DNA of 64,000 bases from Anniella stebbinsi (taxonomy: Eukaryota; Chordata; Lepidosauria; Squamata; Anniellidae): contig JARDYH010000003.1 of NCBI GenBank assembly GCA_029215795.1, positions 92,102,609 through 92,166,608 on the forward strand. Direction: 5' to 3'. A model generated the notes under the pieces. It saw only the letters and a list, made by a program, of their open reading frames with translations. It was not told where the DNA came from and made no database searches. Numbering within the stretch: position 1 is the first letter of the stretch; every line of letters starts with the position of its first letter. A program made the translations under genes and the position numbers. This document shows, piece after piece, positions 23,463 to 36,053 of this stretch.

Positions 23463-24351
23463 CTAATAAGATAGACTTCCTTTGCCTCACTCCTCCTGCT
23501 GGAGCCTGGCTCATTTATGCTCCTGGGTGCCCATTAAGATCATTATTTCTTATAGGATTTCAAATATTTCTGGAAGACTTAATGGTGTAGGAAGAAATAT
23601 GATACCCTCCTGCATTGCAAATATTTTAATGCTCCCTTTCTGGTATTTCAGATGCTTTTTTTCCAAATGTTTCTGTGTCTTCTTCATCAGCTGAAAAGCA
23701 CAAGTTGTAAAAGTTGTTACAATTACTGCTTTGGGAGGGTTGTTGTCCTAGGAAGGGCTGCAGGACAAACACTGCTTAATGTCATTTTACTATGCCTAAT
23801 AGAATAACTGAAATCCCAGAACATGCAGCAAAATTGGGCCAGATCTACACCAAGCAGGATATGACACTTTGAAAACGTTTTGAAAACTGTATATGGAGTG
23901 TGTCCTGGGCCTCAGCAGTTGTCACTACTGTTATAAAACGTTTTAAAGCAGTAGTGTAGATTTTGCCTTGTAAATAGAGGTGGGGGGATGATAGAACTGA
24001 GAGTGTATGGAACTAGATGTTAAAGTCCTGCAGAGTGCAGAGCAACTATTTTTTTTAATGATTAGAAGTATATTTTTCCTTCCCCTCTCAAAAAAAAGCA
24101 AGAAAGAGTCAAATATAAAAAGAAAAAAAGCAGCCCTTTAAATGTATATAATTGCAATTAAAAAGGATCACTCGACACTCTAATGTACTTAAATCAAAGC
24201 ATCGATAGTGAACACTTATTTATCTAACTAATCAGAGGGGCATCCAAAAATTTGGATAATAAAAAGAGTTAGATAAATTGGAGTGCTATTCTGTATGAGA
24301 TAGCACTCAGATAAAACTCCATGTTAGATATGTGAAGATTAAGTAATTGGG
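23463..24351. mobile_element. Unannotated DNA with a small MITE at 23836-23980
   Basis: The MITE begins 'gggccagatctacacca' and ends 'gtagtgtagattttgcc', inverted ends similar to those at 39609-39837. It has mirrored 'aaaacgtttt' boxes inside. The rest of the stretch is AT-rich and without recognised features. Confidence 0.45.

Positions 24352-24383
<32 letters not shown>
24352..24383. repeat. (GT)n microsatellite
   Basis: About 15 uninterrupted TG units. Confidence 0.95.
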
Positions 24384-24384
<1 letters not shown>

Positions 24385-24656
24385 ACACTTAATATCTTCT
24401 AATCTTTTTAAATTACGTTTGTTGGTTAGCTGATGTGAATCAAGCTAATGCTACAACAGACATGTGTGTATTTATAATGTTCGGTCCATCCAGCTTCTGC
24501 TTCTGAGTCACTTCATTTTCCAGGAAGCGATGAAAAAGGTATTATCTAGAAGCAGAGAAAGAACGGAAGGTAATAGACTGTGTTTGAAGAACCTGACCAG
24601 TCTTTTAGCAGGGAAAAAGCTCTTCAATGGCTTCTGCCCAGAGAGACTGCATAGGG

Positions 24657-24779
24657 CAGGGATAGGCAACCTGGTGCCCTCCAGATGTTTTGGACTACAA
24701 TTCCCACAACCACTGGCTGAGGCTTACAGGAGTTGTTGTCCAAAACATCTGGAAGGCACCAAACAGTTGCCTACCCCTG
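24657..24779. mobile_element. Short hAT MITE, best-preserved copy of its family
   Basis: Ends CAGGGATAGGCAACC and GTTGCCTACCCCTG form a terminal inverted repeat of about 14 bp. The 8-bp flanks GCATAGGG and GTTTAGGG match at 6 of 8 positions. The CAGGG start and 8-bp duplication are typical of hAT (Charlie-like) elements. The element is almost one long fold-back and is non-coding. Confidence 0.8.
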
Positions 24780-25237
24780 GTTTAGGGGAATAGTACTACT
24801 TTAGTAAAGCATCAGTACCTGTCACACTATCAGCAGCCGTTGCTCCAATCCACATTCTCCCCTCAGACCAATTTGCAGGTCCAGTAACCAAAACACGTGA
24901 CGCTATGGAAACGCGCAAGGACTGCCATGCCTAACAGCCCTGGATTACAGATGAAACCAAAACAAGGGGAGGGGCCCCTCACACATAAACGAAAACACAC
25001 AGAAGTGGGACCTGCGTTATGAGTCAGCCACTATTCACTAATGTAGTGAAAATCTCCAGGACAAAATTGCAAAATAAACTAGCATGAAAACGGCATCCAA
25101 CTCTAATTCACCTTTTAAACTCTCAGTTCTCAACAACTGACCTTCTTATGGAGATATGAACTTCTCCCAATCCTTGCATTTGACTCGAGAAGGAACTAGT
25201 GCCCATCCATCCTCCCCCAAACCATTATTTGTGGGCA
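24780..25237. other. Unannotated intergenic DNA
   Basis: No gene or repeat family recognised. Confidence 0.35.
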
Positions 25238-25245
25238 AATTTTGT

Positions 25246-25565
25246 TAGGGTGACCAGATAAAATCCAGGTCAGGGCTCATGTAACTTTAACAGTTGTAGA
25301 GAAAAGGGAATTTCAGCCAGTGTCATTTCTATGCAATTAGTTCCTGGTGAAATTCCCTCTTCATCACAACAGTTAAAGTTGCAGGCACTATACTAGAGTG
25401 ACCAGATACAAAAGAAGGCAGGGCCCCTGCACCTTTAACTGTTGTGATGAAGAGGGAATTTCACCAGGAACTAATTGCATACGAATGACACTGGCTGAAA
25501 TTCCCTTTTCTCTACAACTGTTAAAGTTACATAAGCCCTGACCTGGATTTTATCTGGTCACCCTA
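25246..25565. mobile_element. 320-bp palindromic hAT MITE, copy 2
   Basis: Ends TAGGGTGACCAGATAAAA and its exact complement. The flanks AATTTTGT (25238-25245) and AATTATGT (25566-25573) are an 8-bp duplication with one change. An internal second copy of the end motif ('agagtgaccagata') lies near the centre. Confidence 0.9.
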
Positions 25566-25849
25566 AATTATGTGTACTGATAATCCTAGGCCCAGTCCTT
25601 TAATTTCTGTAGGCTTTTTGCATCCTTTGAGGATGAGGCTCCATCTTGCTTCACCCCCCGCCCCTTTTTGTTTTTTAATTTGCCCCTCTGCTGTTTTCTC
25701 CCGATGCATTGTTGATAATGGGCATGGAATATTTCACTAGCAAAATGCCTACCAAATGCAATAAAGATGGGCTATAGCTGAGTTGGTGGGTGAGCGCCAA
25801 ATCCAGCTTCTCTTTTCAGCCTGTTTTGGACCACGTTTCTTTCCCTTGA

Positions 25850-26158
25850 GAGCTTTATCACCCCTACATTCCCCCCCCCCCCGGTTTGCTTCTGCGGGTT
25901 CCCCTCCGTTCCCTATGCGAGTCTAGTGTTTTGATTCACACATGCCCAGTATTGCTGCAGTACCTGCAATACCTGCAATACCTGCCTGTGCCTTTCAGAC
26001 TTTGCCTGTTCAGTGATACATCGAAACAGAAACTAGAAACCCCGACCCCAGGGTGAGAGAACAGCATGAGGGGGACGATGTTGTGCGAGTCCAGCGCTGA
26101 GTAAGTGGATCAAACTTGCGGCGGGTGTGCATCAAACCGCCCGTGTGATAATGGCCTG
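25850..26158 (+). mobile_element. MITE with TTTATCACAC ends, copy 2
   Basis: Same plan as 18851: 'gctttatcac' start, a C-run, 'ttgcttctgcgggttcccc', 'atcgaaacagaaact', and the end 'cccgtgtgataatggcct'. It contains a small 'tacctgcaa' triplication at 25960-25985. Confidence 0.7.
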
Positions 26159-27756
26159 ACTCTTGCTGCCTCCTTCTGTCCCTGCAGTCTTACAAGTAGC
26201 TGCCTCCTTCCCTATTTCCTTTTAGAGAAAGTTTATGGCACATAAACTATAAGTCTAGGCAGGAACAAGTAATTTGCCATGATGGTGCTAATCTAAGTGG
26301 TGAATATAGTGTCTAGACACCAGATCTAACATGGCCACAGGGGTAGGCAACAGCCAAATATGGCTTGTGAAAATGAATAAGTGTAACTGCATAACAGGGT
26401 GTTCAGTGTTGTGTGTGGATGAAAGCAAAATAGTTTGCCTCGTTCAACCGCTTTTGGTAACTGTCAAGTCAGTGGATCTGACAATGGTTTGACAGTGGAG
26501 TACAAAAACAGTGATGGTTATCAATAGGTTCGTTGGAACAGACCAGCCCTGGCTCCAGTTCACAGAAGTTTATGCCACAATAAATTAGTTAGTTTTTAAG
26601 GTGCCACGTGACTCTTCCTTATTTTTGTTACAACAGACTAATTTAGCTTCCCCTTCAAGTGCTCAAGCCTTAAGGCAATCCGGTGACTTGGAGAAAGGCA
26701 GACCAAAGAGAGCTGTAAGTTGGCAGGTCAAAGTTAGGCTGGCAAGGAAAGTAACTTGACGCAAAGAGAGAGGACCAGGTGCCCTCGCCTTTCCATATGC
26801 ATAAGTTGTCTAGGCTGAGGAATGCAGTAGGCCCAAGGCTTTGGACTTGGTGGCACCAGATTGGCCCTCTAGTTTCACCTGAGTTTCCAGGCCCAGAAGG
26901 ATTGTGGGATGTTCTACGAGTTTCCTGGATTGAATTGCCTGTGTTCCCCACTCTGGTCAGCAATCCCAGCGGCACACGTAGCCAAGAGTCAGTAGTACCT
27001 GATCCACAGGCCTCCCAGTCCGAGCCTCCAGCGTTCACCACTTTTCTGGACTTCCCCTGTGGCTGTCGTCTTAACCTTTCTTGCTTTGTAGACAAATGGC
27101 CTGATATTGAGGGGACTGCTTTCAACTAGCGTTTTTTAAGTGTAGGGTACGGTGATTTTAGAACAGACTCTTTTCGTATTTTCACTGCTGAGATGGTGAC
27201 CACTGCTGTAGGTGATTTCCTCCCCCTGCCTCTGCCTTGTTTTACAATCATTGTCTTAGGAACCATAAACTTCTGAGGAAGGTTTAGTAAATCTTAATTT
27301 GACAGGCAGAGAGATGCTTGTCCATGGTTGCATAGTGAATTAGTCATAATGTGAGCTTTTGTTTCTTAAGTTGTGCTATTCAACAGGTCATATCATTCGG
27401 CTTTCCATGACAACTCTATAAACAAATACACGTCTTACCATCTATACATAAATACGTGTATTACAGATGAGAGAGCATCAGGATTTACAGGGGATATAAA
27501 AGTCATAGTGGTATTAATTTAAGTTAAACAGAATACCAAGGACCCCTTCCTAGACTCTTAGTCTTTGTAGCTTGCCCAAGACTGCAGGACTATCTGAACT
27601 TAAATGAGTATACTCTCTGTATTGTAAAATATAAGCCCTTTTTACTAATTAAATTAACAACACAACAAGGAGCCATTTATTATACATGTTGCAAATATTT
27701 GGCTCTTGCTCATTGAAAGGCCATTCACACAATAGCCATGTGTATGGTAGCGGGTG
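26159..27756. other. Unannotated DNA with overlapping frames at 26670-27129
   Basis: Two overlapping frames, minus 26670-27125 (151 codons) and plus 26779-27129 (116 codons), cover a relatively GC-rich island in AT-rich DNA. I recognise no domain in either, see no promoter and see no matching copy elsewhere in the window. They may belong to an old mobile element or be chance frames. The rest holds nothing I can name. Confidence 0.3.
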
Positions 27757-27990
27757 TATTATTATTATTATTATTATTATTATTTCAATTTATACCTAGC
27801 CTATATACACAATACCCTAGGTGACATGCAAAGTTAAAACAATTTAAATAAGATAAAAACAATCAATAAAATGTAACTAACGACACTAGTAGGCTGGCTT
27901 CATTGCTGTATGCCCGCTGTTATGTAAACTGCTCAGAGAGCTTCAGCTATGGGGTGATATAGAAATGAAATTATTATAATAATTTAATAC
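27757..27990. repeat. (ATT)n microsatellite and LINE 3' scraps
   Basis: 27757-27784 is (ATT)n. 27915-27990 has 'gtaaactgctcagagagc', 'ttcagctatggggtg' and 'aaattatt', the same 3' end as the L2 copy at 39155-39438, on the + strand. Confidence 0.65.
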
Positions 27991-28975
27991 TTCCTTAATA
28001 AATTTGATTTATTTGTGGTGAATTTTGTGTAAGCCACTTCATGCTCCATTTAAGAAGAAAAGTGGGATTTACATGTAATAAAATATTCTATAATAATGTC
28101 CAACATCTCTGTGACTCTGACCTGGTTTGCACATAACACCAAGCCAGAGTATTGTTTGTAGCTGAATCATGGGGTGCTCTTTGCATTTGGATTTGATGCC
28201 AATTTCATCCTTCTATAGTAATTCGTGCCTTTTGCAAACCTCCCAATATAAATAACTGATGTGGATTGGCCTGTAATAAGGGCAAAAGATTAAAGCCCCT
28301 CTATGCCCACTACCAGGATCCCAATCTGGATCACCTCCCAATACTGTTTACTCTAAAACAAAATGCCACCCACTCACTGCTAATTGCATGAATGTCACAT
28401 CTAGTTTGGCGCAGGGGGATTGATGTCACAGTTTCTGATATCGCAAAAACATGGATATTCCCCTATGAGTTGATGATGTTATATTTGCCACAAAGATTAG
28501 CACCCCATTCATGATGAGTTTCATATCCCCTGCTGTATAATCTGTTAGAACTCTATGGGGACCACGACATAATGAGTTTCACTGCTTGCAAGCCACTCAC
28601 ATAGTTCTAAAAGGGCCAAAATAGACATTACTTGAAATCCATTTCTAGCATCTATGTCTTTTTTATTTTCATTTTACTCTAGAGTAAGTTCAGGGGGACA
28701 ATCTGGATCAAGACCCTCATGTAGGGTGAACATAGTTTGGAAACCAAAAAGGAGGACAACATGGTTGGCCCTCAAGGGGGCATCCCCACCAACAGGTCTG
28801 CCCCCGAGAGTATGCCCAGCACCAAGGGGAGGGGTGCCCACCTGAACATAGCCTTGCTCACATGTCTGATTTTACAGCACACAACTGAGACAAATCTGTT
28901 CTACATAACATCTTAATGTTAAAATCACTGAAATAACAAGTGAGACATCCAATGTATCTGAAATTAACTTCACTT
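27991..28975. other. Unannotated DNA with a TAGGGTGA-type repeat scrap
   Basis: 28722-28765 ('tagggtgaacatagtttgg' followed by 'aaaccaaaaaggagga') matches, in reverse, 48655-48700 inside the second hAT copy. It is a relative of the 320-bp palindrome family ends. The rest is AT-rich and unannotated. Confidence 0.4.
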
Positions 28976-29288
28976 AGGCCTTTATCACACGTATCATTTC
29001 CCCCCCGGATTGCTTCTGTGGGTTCCCCCTCCGTTTCCTATGCGAATCTGGTGTTTTGAATTATACGTGGTCGGTTTTGCTCCGATACCTCAGCTCAGCC
29101 TGTTGAACTTGCCCGAACTTGCCTGAAATGGACTTTGGCCGTTCAGGGTTAAATCGAAACAGAAACTAAAAACGGAGCACTCAGGGCGTGAGAACAGCAC
29201 GAGGGGGATGACGTCATGCAAGTCCCGCGCTGAAGAAGTGAATCAAAGTTGTGGTGAGTGTGCTTAAAACCGCATGTGTGATAATGTT
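28976..29288 (+). mobile_element. MITE with TTTATCACAC ends, copy 3
   Basis: Starts AGGCCTTTATCACACG and ends 'gcatgtgtgataatg'. Flanks TTCACTTA and TTCACTCC match at 6 of 8 positions, which suggests an 8-bp duplication and hence hAT. The interior is shared with 18851 and 25850. Confidence 0.7.
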
Positions 29289-30599
29289 TTCACTCCTACT
29301 TTTGTAGCTTTTGCTGTACTTTGTTGCTATACCCTGTGTGATACATTCTCCCCTTCCCTCAAATATATTTTCTGATTGTATCCTCACTCCACTGCAAGCG
29401 ACTGCTTAACAGGGCTTGCTGTCAGCTGGCTGGCTCTTTTATTTTTAAAGTTCAATTATTATTTTTGAAACGTGTGTATGATTGTCACAAGTTTCTGTAC
29501 TATAACACCAGGGAGGGTGTTGTGGGTGGCAGACACTACTTCACCCATTCACACTTATCACTTATATACATTAGCTTCTTAAGGTTTTTGCGTTGGCACC
29601 ACTTTTCACATCCAGACTTTGAACTCTTGCCTACTTCCTGCACAAACACATGACTCTGAGATCCTCTTTCTAATGCCCTGCATTGCATGCCAGCACCGTG
29701 GGGCTAAGTTACAACAAGTGTCTCTGGGTTGTCTGTGCAGCCTCTGTTGTCGCTCTCTCTAGCAGCCAACCCAAAGCCTCAAACAATCAATCTCCCTCCC
29801 TCCTCCAAAGTCTCCCAACGGTCCAGCTGGGCTGCACACTTGTACCCTGTGGCCAGGGGAAAGAGTGCAGCTTATTGCTTGGTCTCGTCCGATGATTGTT
29901 ACTTTAAAAACCACTACCGCTGCCAGCCGCCTCTGCCTGCACCAACATTGGACTCTGAGACACTCTTAAAAGACTCTGTGTGGCACGCCAGCCTCTCAGG
30001 GATCAGCTACAGCCATCTCTGAGTTGTGTCTTCAGTCTAACTCTGTCTCTAAGAGATATGCCAGCCAGCACAAGCTGCAAATCTATCTATTTTTCTCTGA
30101 CTTGCACTTCAAACATTCTGCATTGCATGCCAGCATTGCAGACAGATTCTAGATCACAACTGAACAAAGTGAAGTGGAAGGGAAGGGGTAGAGAAGCAAA
30201 GCAATGACATGCCAGATTCCAACATCTGCAGCAACAGGGCATCTGCAACAATGAGAGCCACTCTCTCGACTGGGACCTCACTGTTGATCATGAGAGCTTT
30301 TCTCTAAGGATGATCCTTCATCACCCATGATGTGGAACTCTGAGAAAAAGGTCTCTGGCCCATTCTGTTTTGCCCTGTGGGCTGCTTTGACTAACGTCTC
30401 ATTTCCCACATTTTGGTCTGTGGACGCCTCGCCTCTGCTGAGCCCCAGGTGCCCTACTGCCCACCAAATCTGCAACAGGAAAGGTGCCAGCGCTTCTTAA
30501 CTAAAAACTTGAGATCCCCTTGATGCCAAGGGCTAAAACTCCTCAAGGTGCAAGACCCCAAAGAGGAAGTTTGACAACCTGAGTTTGAAGGGCATGACA
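29289..30599. other. Unclassified DNA, weakly repetitive
   Basis: 29640-30280 repeats short phrases ('gcattgcatgccagca', 'gactctgaga', 'atgccagc') at irregular spacing, as in a decayed tandem array or an old element. No domain is visible in the frames across it. Confidence 0.3.
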
Positions 30600-31090
30600 C
30601 CAGTGTTTGTTTTTTTAAAAAAATAATTTTAAAACCTCAAAATAAAATAAAAAATCCTAAAAATCAACAGATGAACAGAACTGCTTGAACCTTGGCATGG
30701 CTAAAGCTCTACTTAAGATCTGTCATGATGCCAAGTTTCATCTCCTTATCTTTAAAAATGACAATTAAAAATATTTTAAATCCTCAAATTTAAAAAAAAT
30801 CCCTAAAAATCAGTGGATGAACAGATCTGCTTGAAACTTGTCATGGTTAAAGCCCTACTTAAGAGCTATCAAGGTGCCAAATTTCATCTCATTATTTTTA
30901 AAAGTGGCAGTTTGAAAAAAAAATTAAAACCTCATATTTAAAAAAATCCTAAAAATGGATGAACGGATCTGCTTCAAATTTGGCATGGCTAAAGAACTAT
31001 GTAAGGGCTATCATCATGCCAAGTTTTATCATGTTATTTTTAAAAAATGACAGAGCTGTAAGCATTTTTGTTAATTCTCATTAACTACAA
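30600..31090 (+). repeat. Tandem repeat, about 142-146-bp unit, three copies
   Basis: The phrase 'gatgaaca/cgga/tctgctt' starts at 30670, 30816 and 30958. Each is followed by 'tggcatggctaaag', 'taagagctatca' and 'gccaagttt..atc', then A/T-rich spacers. Units are diverged. Non-coding. Confidence 0.8.
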
Positions 31091-31116
31091 AGTAGAGCTG
31101 CCCTTTAGGTGGGGGG

Positions 31117-31436
31117 TAGGCTGACCATATGAAAAGGAGGACAGGGCTCATGTAACTTTAACAGTTGTAGAGAAAAGGGAATTTCAACCAGTGTCATTTG
31201 TATGCAATTAGTTCCTGGTGAAATTCCCTCTTCATCACAACAGTTAAAGTTGCAGGGGCCCTGCCTTCTTTTGTATCTGGTCACTCTAGTATAGTGCCTG
31301 CAACGTTAATTGTTGTGATGAAGAGGGAATTTCACCAGGAACTAATTGCATACAAATGACACTGGCTGAAATTCCCTTTTCTCTACAACTGTTAAAGTTA
31401 CATGAGTCCTGTCCTCCTTTTCATATGGTCAGCCTA
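31117..31436. mobile_element. 320-bp palindromic hAT MITE, copy 3
   Basis: Flanked by exact GTGGGGGG on both sides (31109-31116 and 31437-31444). The ends are TAGGCTGACCATATGAAA and its complement, the second end-type of this family. The interior is the same as in the other copies. Confidence 0.92.
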
Positions 31437-31444
31437 GTGGGGGG

Positions 31445-33446
31445 AGGATGGGGAAATCTGGATTTTTCTCCAAATTTCATAATTTCCCCCCTTCCCAGAT
31501 TTGTTACCCAAAATCCTGTCATGTCCTGGTTTTTCCTGACATATGGTCACAAGGGTAGGGGAGCTTTGAAGATCGGGATCAGGAGACTTGTGCATATTTT
31601 AAAAAAGACATAGCTGCCTAGATAGAGATTTAAAGTGACGCCTGTTTTGGCTTATAAACTATGGGCCAAAACAATATATGTTGGCTATTTTGAAATGCAA
31701 ATTTGAGGGTATTCGCATGCTTCAATTTTGGCAGTTTTTTGATATGTTCATCAGCTATAATTTTTGAGTGAAAACACTTTTAAACACTCCTGTTACTTCT
31801 GTTGCCTACGTTGAACTTTATTTTTCCTAGACTATATTTTTATGCTGAGCCCAAAAGTATACAAGATAACAACAGCAGCATTCACTGGTGACACTATCTT
31901 TCTTAATGCCCAAGAGGGAAATTATTCCTTGTAGTGAGAAAGGTACTCTGTATTTTGCTAATAAATTCTAGTTCAACAGCTTCATACTGGACTGGAGCAT
32001 CCCACTGAAGTCTGTTTGTTGAAGTATGGTGATTTTGAGGTCAGTAGCAGGGTGTCTTGAAAGCCTCAAATTGAAAGCAGAAGGCTATTCTTAAAAAATA
32101 AGAAACCATAATAACCCTGTTTTGATTTTCTTTTCCTTAACTCAGTTGTATGCCTTTGGAGCTGGATGCCTCTGCTGAAAAGAAGGGAGCTGTCGAAATT
32201 CTCCGACGAGTTATTTGTCTCCTTTCCCAGTTAAGTTAATATAAATGTGAACATGCTGACTACATCATCAGTTCCAACAAGGTCTCAGTCTCCTCACCTT
32301 TACTATGATGCCTTTGCAGCTAGTCAATGCTTCTTGTATCCCAGTCCAAGAGCAGTAGGGTCGACCCAAGATATTTTACTGCCTATGTGAGGACAAGATC
32401 CCCCCTTCAACGTACCGAAGCTAACCGGCCAGACAGTTTGCTCTACTACACCTGAGAGCAGCAGGTTAGCTTAGAGGGCATGAGGCAGGTCTTCTGATAT
32501 TCACAGCTTGTCCTCCAACAGAAGGGAACATTTGGCTAGGCTGCCACCCTGCAGCATCCATACCCAGAGGCACCCACCTTGTTCTGCCAAACAGGAGGTT
32601 CTGCCCTAAAGAGCTGTTGTGCCCGAGGCGAATGAGTAGGGAAAGTGTTAGCAGAAATGAAGGGCAAGTGGGCTTGCTAAACCACAGAAAGATACATGCG
32701 TTCTGTAGTGTGCTTAGCAACAAAGGTGGCAGCTTTTCCTGGGATGAAGCACATAGAAGGAACGGACCTTGAATATGCTTATGCAGGTTGATTTCAAAAG
32801 CATTCAGAATCTATTCATATTTCTAAAAGGGGGGGGGGAATACTTACATCAGCCCTGGCCTTGGTCGGGAGAATGCTCTGAGCCTTCTGGCCCCAGCATT
32901 TCAGGGCCCTCCACGGTTGGCTGCTGGCTGGAGTGACTGAGTCCCTTGACATTTTTTATAGCCCTCAGAGGAGTGCCAGGCAGCTACTGTTGTTTGCATT
33001 CCCCAACAATGCCCATTAGCCCCCTTCTTCTGGTCCTGAGCCGTGCTATGCGGAAGCCAATTATGGGGAATTCAAATAGCTGCTTGATGAAGGCAGCAGC
33101 AGCAGCAGCAACTGCCGCCACCCAATGCTTCCGTCAGCGCCTCCAGGACACCTCACTGCAACACAGAGCAGCTTATTGTCTCTTCTGCTCAGTAAATCCA
33201 GTCCAGCCTTGGGTAGGGACAGACAGAGCAACTGTTGAGTGGGGTTGGGGGAAGGGCGGGGACAGGGGGCAGCAGAAAGGATTGCCCAGAGCCTCCTCAA
33301 ACCTGGAGTTGGCTCGGACTCCGTAAACATAGTAGTAGTAGTTCTCATATTTGTATAGACCACTAATGGTATACAAAACAGAGCAACTTCTATGAAAGCC
33401 TAGCTTTCCTACCAATCAGCTGATCTATTCTACATCTTAGCAATGG

Positions 33447-33480
<34 letters not shown>

Positions 33481-34132
33481 ACACTACAATTAATTCCTCC
33501 CTTCAAATTAAACTCTCTAATGCTTCATGTAAGGCATCCCATCAAAGTGATTTAACAGTCCTTTCATATCTGACTGGAGATGCATTTTGATGCCTGTTAC
33601 AATTGTACTCTAGAAGTTGGGTTGTTCCAGGAACCCTATGAAAAATATAACATTATCTGCTTTAATGGAACGTGTGCGGCTCTTCTGTTCTCCCCATAAG
33701 AGCCACTCTCAATAGGGATACCAAACACTCACTTGTATGCGAGAAAGATCAGGGATGCACTTGGGAGCACCTTGGAGAGGAGCAAACCATCCCCTCAATG
33801 ACTGCCCTGTGCCTTCTGCCCCTGCTTCTGGCCAGACAGCCTATCCTGGTTTCCAAACAGCAGCACTTTGTGAAAGGAATTCAGCAAAATCCACGTCTTC
33901 ACAGAAATGAATTAGCTCCGTTCGTCGCAGTTCCTCATGCATCAGCAGTTGCGTAGGTGGGGGGGGGGCGGCCAAGGAGCACAGGCAATGCTCCCCATCC
34001 CTTCCTCCCTCACATGTTTAACAAAGTGAAACTGAGGACTTGCTTCATATACCTCTCACACGCACGTTTATGAGGCGGGCGGGTGGGCAGGTCACACTAC
34101 AATATGGTAGAATATTAGAAACTGGCATGGAT
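31445..34132. other. Unannotated intergenic DNA
   Basis: No gene or repeat family recognised. It includes an (AT)n microsatellite at 33447-33474 and a (GCA)n run near 33095-33110. Frames at 32946-33415 overlap on both strands and show no domain. Confidence 0.35.
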
Positions 34133-34133
34133 G

Positions 34134-34175
<42 letters not shown>

Positions 34176-34242
34176 TAGATGATAGATAGATAGATTGATT
34201 GATTTATGTGGGTGTGCATGAAGAGAGAGAGAGAGAGAGAGA
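34133..34242. repeat. Compound microsatellite (GACA)n, (GATA)n, (GA)n
   Basis: GACA units at 34137-34173, GATA-like units to 34196, and (GA)n at 34221-34242 directly before the next MITE. Confidence 0.95.
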
Positions 34243-34597
34243 GGGTGCCTCTTCACGAGAGGTTTAATGCTCTTTGAAGTCTCATTAAAATTTTTACCTC
34301 CAAACCAGCAGAGCGCAAATGGGGCGTAGAGGCGCGTTATCTCTCCGATTATGCGCATTATTGAATGCATGTTAAATTGCGAGTTTTATTTTGCTCCGTC
34401 CGTTAAAGCTCATTTTGACTGTGTGAATATGCGCTTATGCACATTAACTACTTGTAAACCGCATTTTGGACATCCTTTAATGCGCTTCGCCGCCTTTCGC
34501 CGCCTCTCGTGCAGAGGTATTAGGTGTAAATGCGCTTCAGCGATTATGCGCATAATCGCCTAACCGGGCACAAAAGCGAATCCTTGTAGAGGGGACC
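34243..34597 (-). mobile_element. 355-bp MITE family, copy 3
   Basis: Begins GGGTGCCTCTTCACGAG and ends 'ccttgtagaggggacc'. It has both ATTATGCGCATAAT-type palindromes (near 34350 and 34543). It is inserted into a (GA)n tract that continues at 34599-34621. Confidence 0.8.
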
Positions 34598-35697
34598 AGA
34601 GAGAGAGAGAGAGAGAGAGAGAACTACTTTTTTGGAACAAGAGCCTCAAAACGCCATTTCGAAGCCACTTTTCTACCTTCTTCATTTGACCATCAGGTAC
34701 ATGAAGGCTAATTAAAAACTTGCACATGACAAGGAGCAGCAGTTTTAGCCAGCCATTCCTTCTTCCAGGATACTCCATCCCATCCCATCCCCACAGACAC
34801 TCAGCATTCTGTGGTGATTGGGCATGCTCAGTTTAGGGTTTTCTTTCTCCTATTTTTTTCCTATATTTGCAAACTTTGGAGCTCCTCTAAGCATATTGCT
34901 ATCTCCCACATGTAGCCCTATTTCATAGCTACGTATCTGCCAGCACCTGACTTCACTATCAGCACATCTGATGATGGCAAGCCTGTGGTGAGCTGGTTGC
35001 ATGCACCCATCATCACCTCCAAGATTTGGCTTGTTAGCATTGAGGAGCGGGGGAGGGGGAGCAGCATCTGCCACTGGTGTATACATACGAAAAGCTAAAC
35101 CATCCGCATGGTTCAGGTACACCTCATTAGCAATTCCCCACCCCCTCTACATGAGCAATCCCAAAAATCCCAGCAGTGCCTGTCTACCCGCGAAGCATTC
35201 GCATCAGATGACAGAGCAGGAGGGGTGGTGAATTGCGCTGTTCCCCACCAGGAGGGGCCCTGTGCTGCCACCCCTCCTCCTCCAGTGGGTTCTCATAACG
35301 AGAGAGCAGCAGGCCACTCTCTGCTAACTGACAGCCATGCGGCCAGAGGAAATGGCTGTGGGGCTGTCATGATACCCAGTGTTGTGTCTAACTCCTTTTA
35401 CCCTGAACAGGCTGATGAGTTGAGAGAGGTGGGGGCAGAATCAGATTCTGAAGAGGATCTGTTGGTAGCACCAGGGGATAGACTGATTCCCCAGGTCTTT
35501 GTTCCAGCTGCAGAAGATGTAAATTCAGAGATTAGCGCGGAGGAGGGAAACTTATCTTCAGCTGAGAAACCCTGACCGGCATCCCAGGAGGAGGATTTGC
35601 TGGTGGACGCTTTAAAGCATGCAGCGTTCTGGAGGAGGCTGAAGCGGGATGAGGAGTGGTTTCGTAAGAAAAGAGAAGCAACTTAGTGACAGATACT
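34598..35697 (+). other. Unannotated DNA with an acidic unrecognised frame
   Basis: The frame 35108-35575 (155 codons) ends in an acidic stretch ('ESDSEEDLLVAPGDR'), and the frame after its stop continues with basic residues ('WRRLKRDEEWFRKK'). It has no recognised domain and may be a fragment of a retroelement ORF. A faintly similar acidic-then-basic frame is seen at about 40020-40190. There is no evidence for an expressed gene. Confidence 0.3.
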
Positions 35698-36053
35698 GTC
35701 TGCCTCTACAAGAGGCATTTAAAGCTCTTTCAAGGCGCATTGAAAAATTTACCTCTACAAGAACGGAGTGCAAATCGGGCATAGAGGCGCGTTTTCTCTC
35801 CGATTATGCGCATTATCAAATGCGCGTTAAATAGCAAGTTTTATTTTGCTCCTGCCATTAAAGCACATTTTGACTATGTGAACAAGCGATTCTCCGCATT
35901 AACTACTTGTAAAGCGCATTTGAAACAACCGGTAAGGTCACCTGTTGAGTGCTCAATTACCTCCTGCATACAAGCATTCACGATAAAGCGCTTCAGCGAT
36001 TATGCGCATAATCGGCTAACCAGGCGTCAAACGGAATCCATCTAGAGGGGGTC
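35698..36053 (-). mobile_element. 355-bp MITE family, copy 4
   Basis: Begins GTCTGCCTCTACAAGAGG and ends with the complement of GACCCCCTCTAGATGG. Flanked by ACT on both sides (35695-35697 and 36054-36056). Includes 'gattatgcgcataatcg' near the right end. The inner part near 35925-35975 is replaced by unrelated sequence compared with copy 1. Confidence 0.78.

Noticed and set aside
26670..27129. Possible coding gene on either strand
   Set aside because: Two overlapping frames of similar length with no recognisable domain; kept only as an unclassified block.
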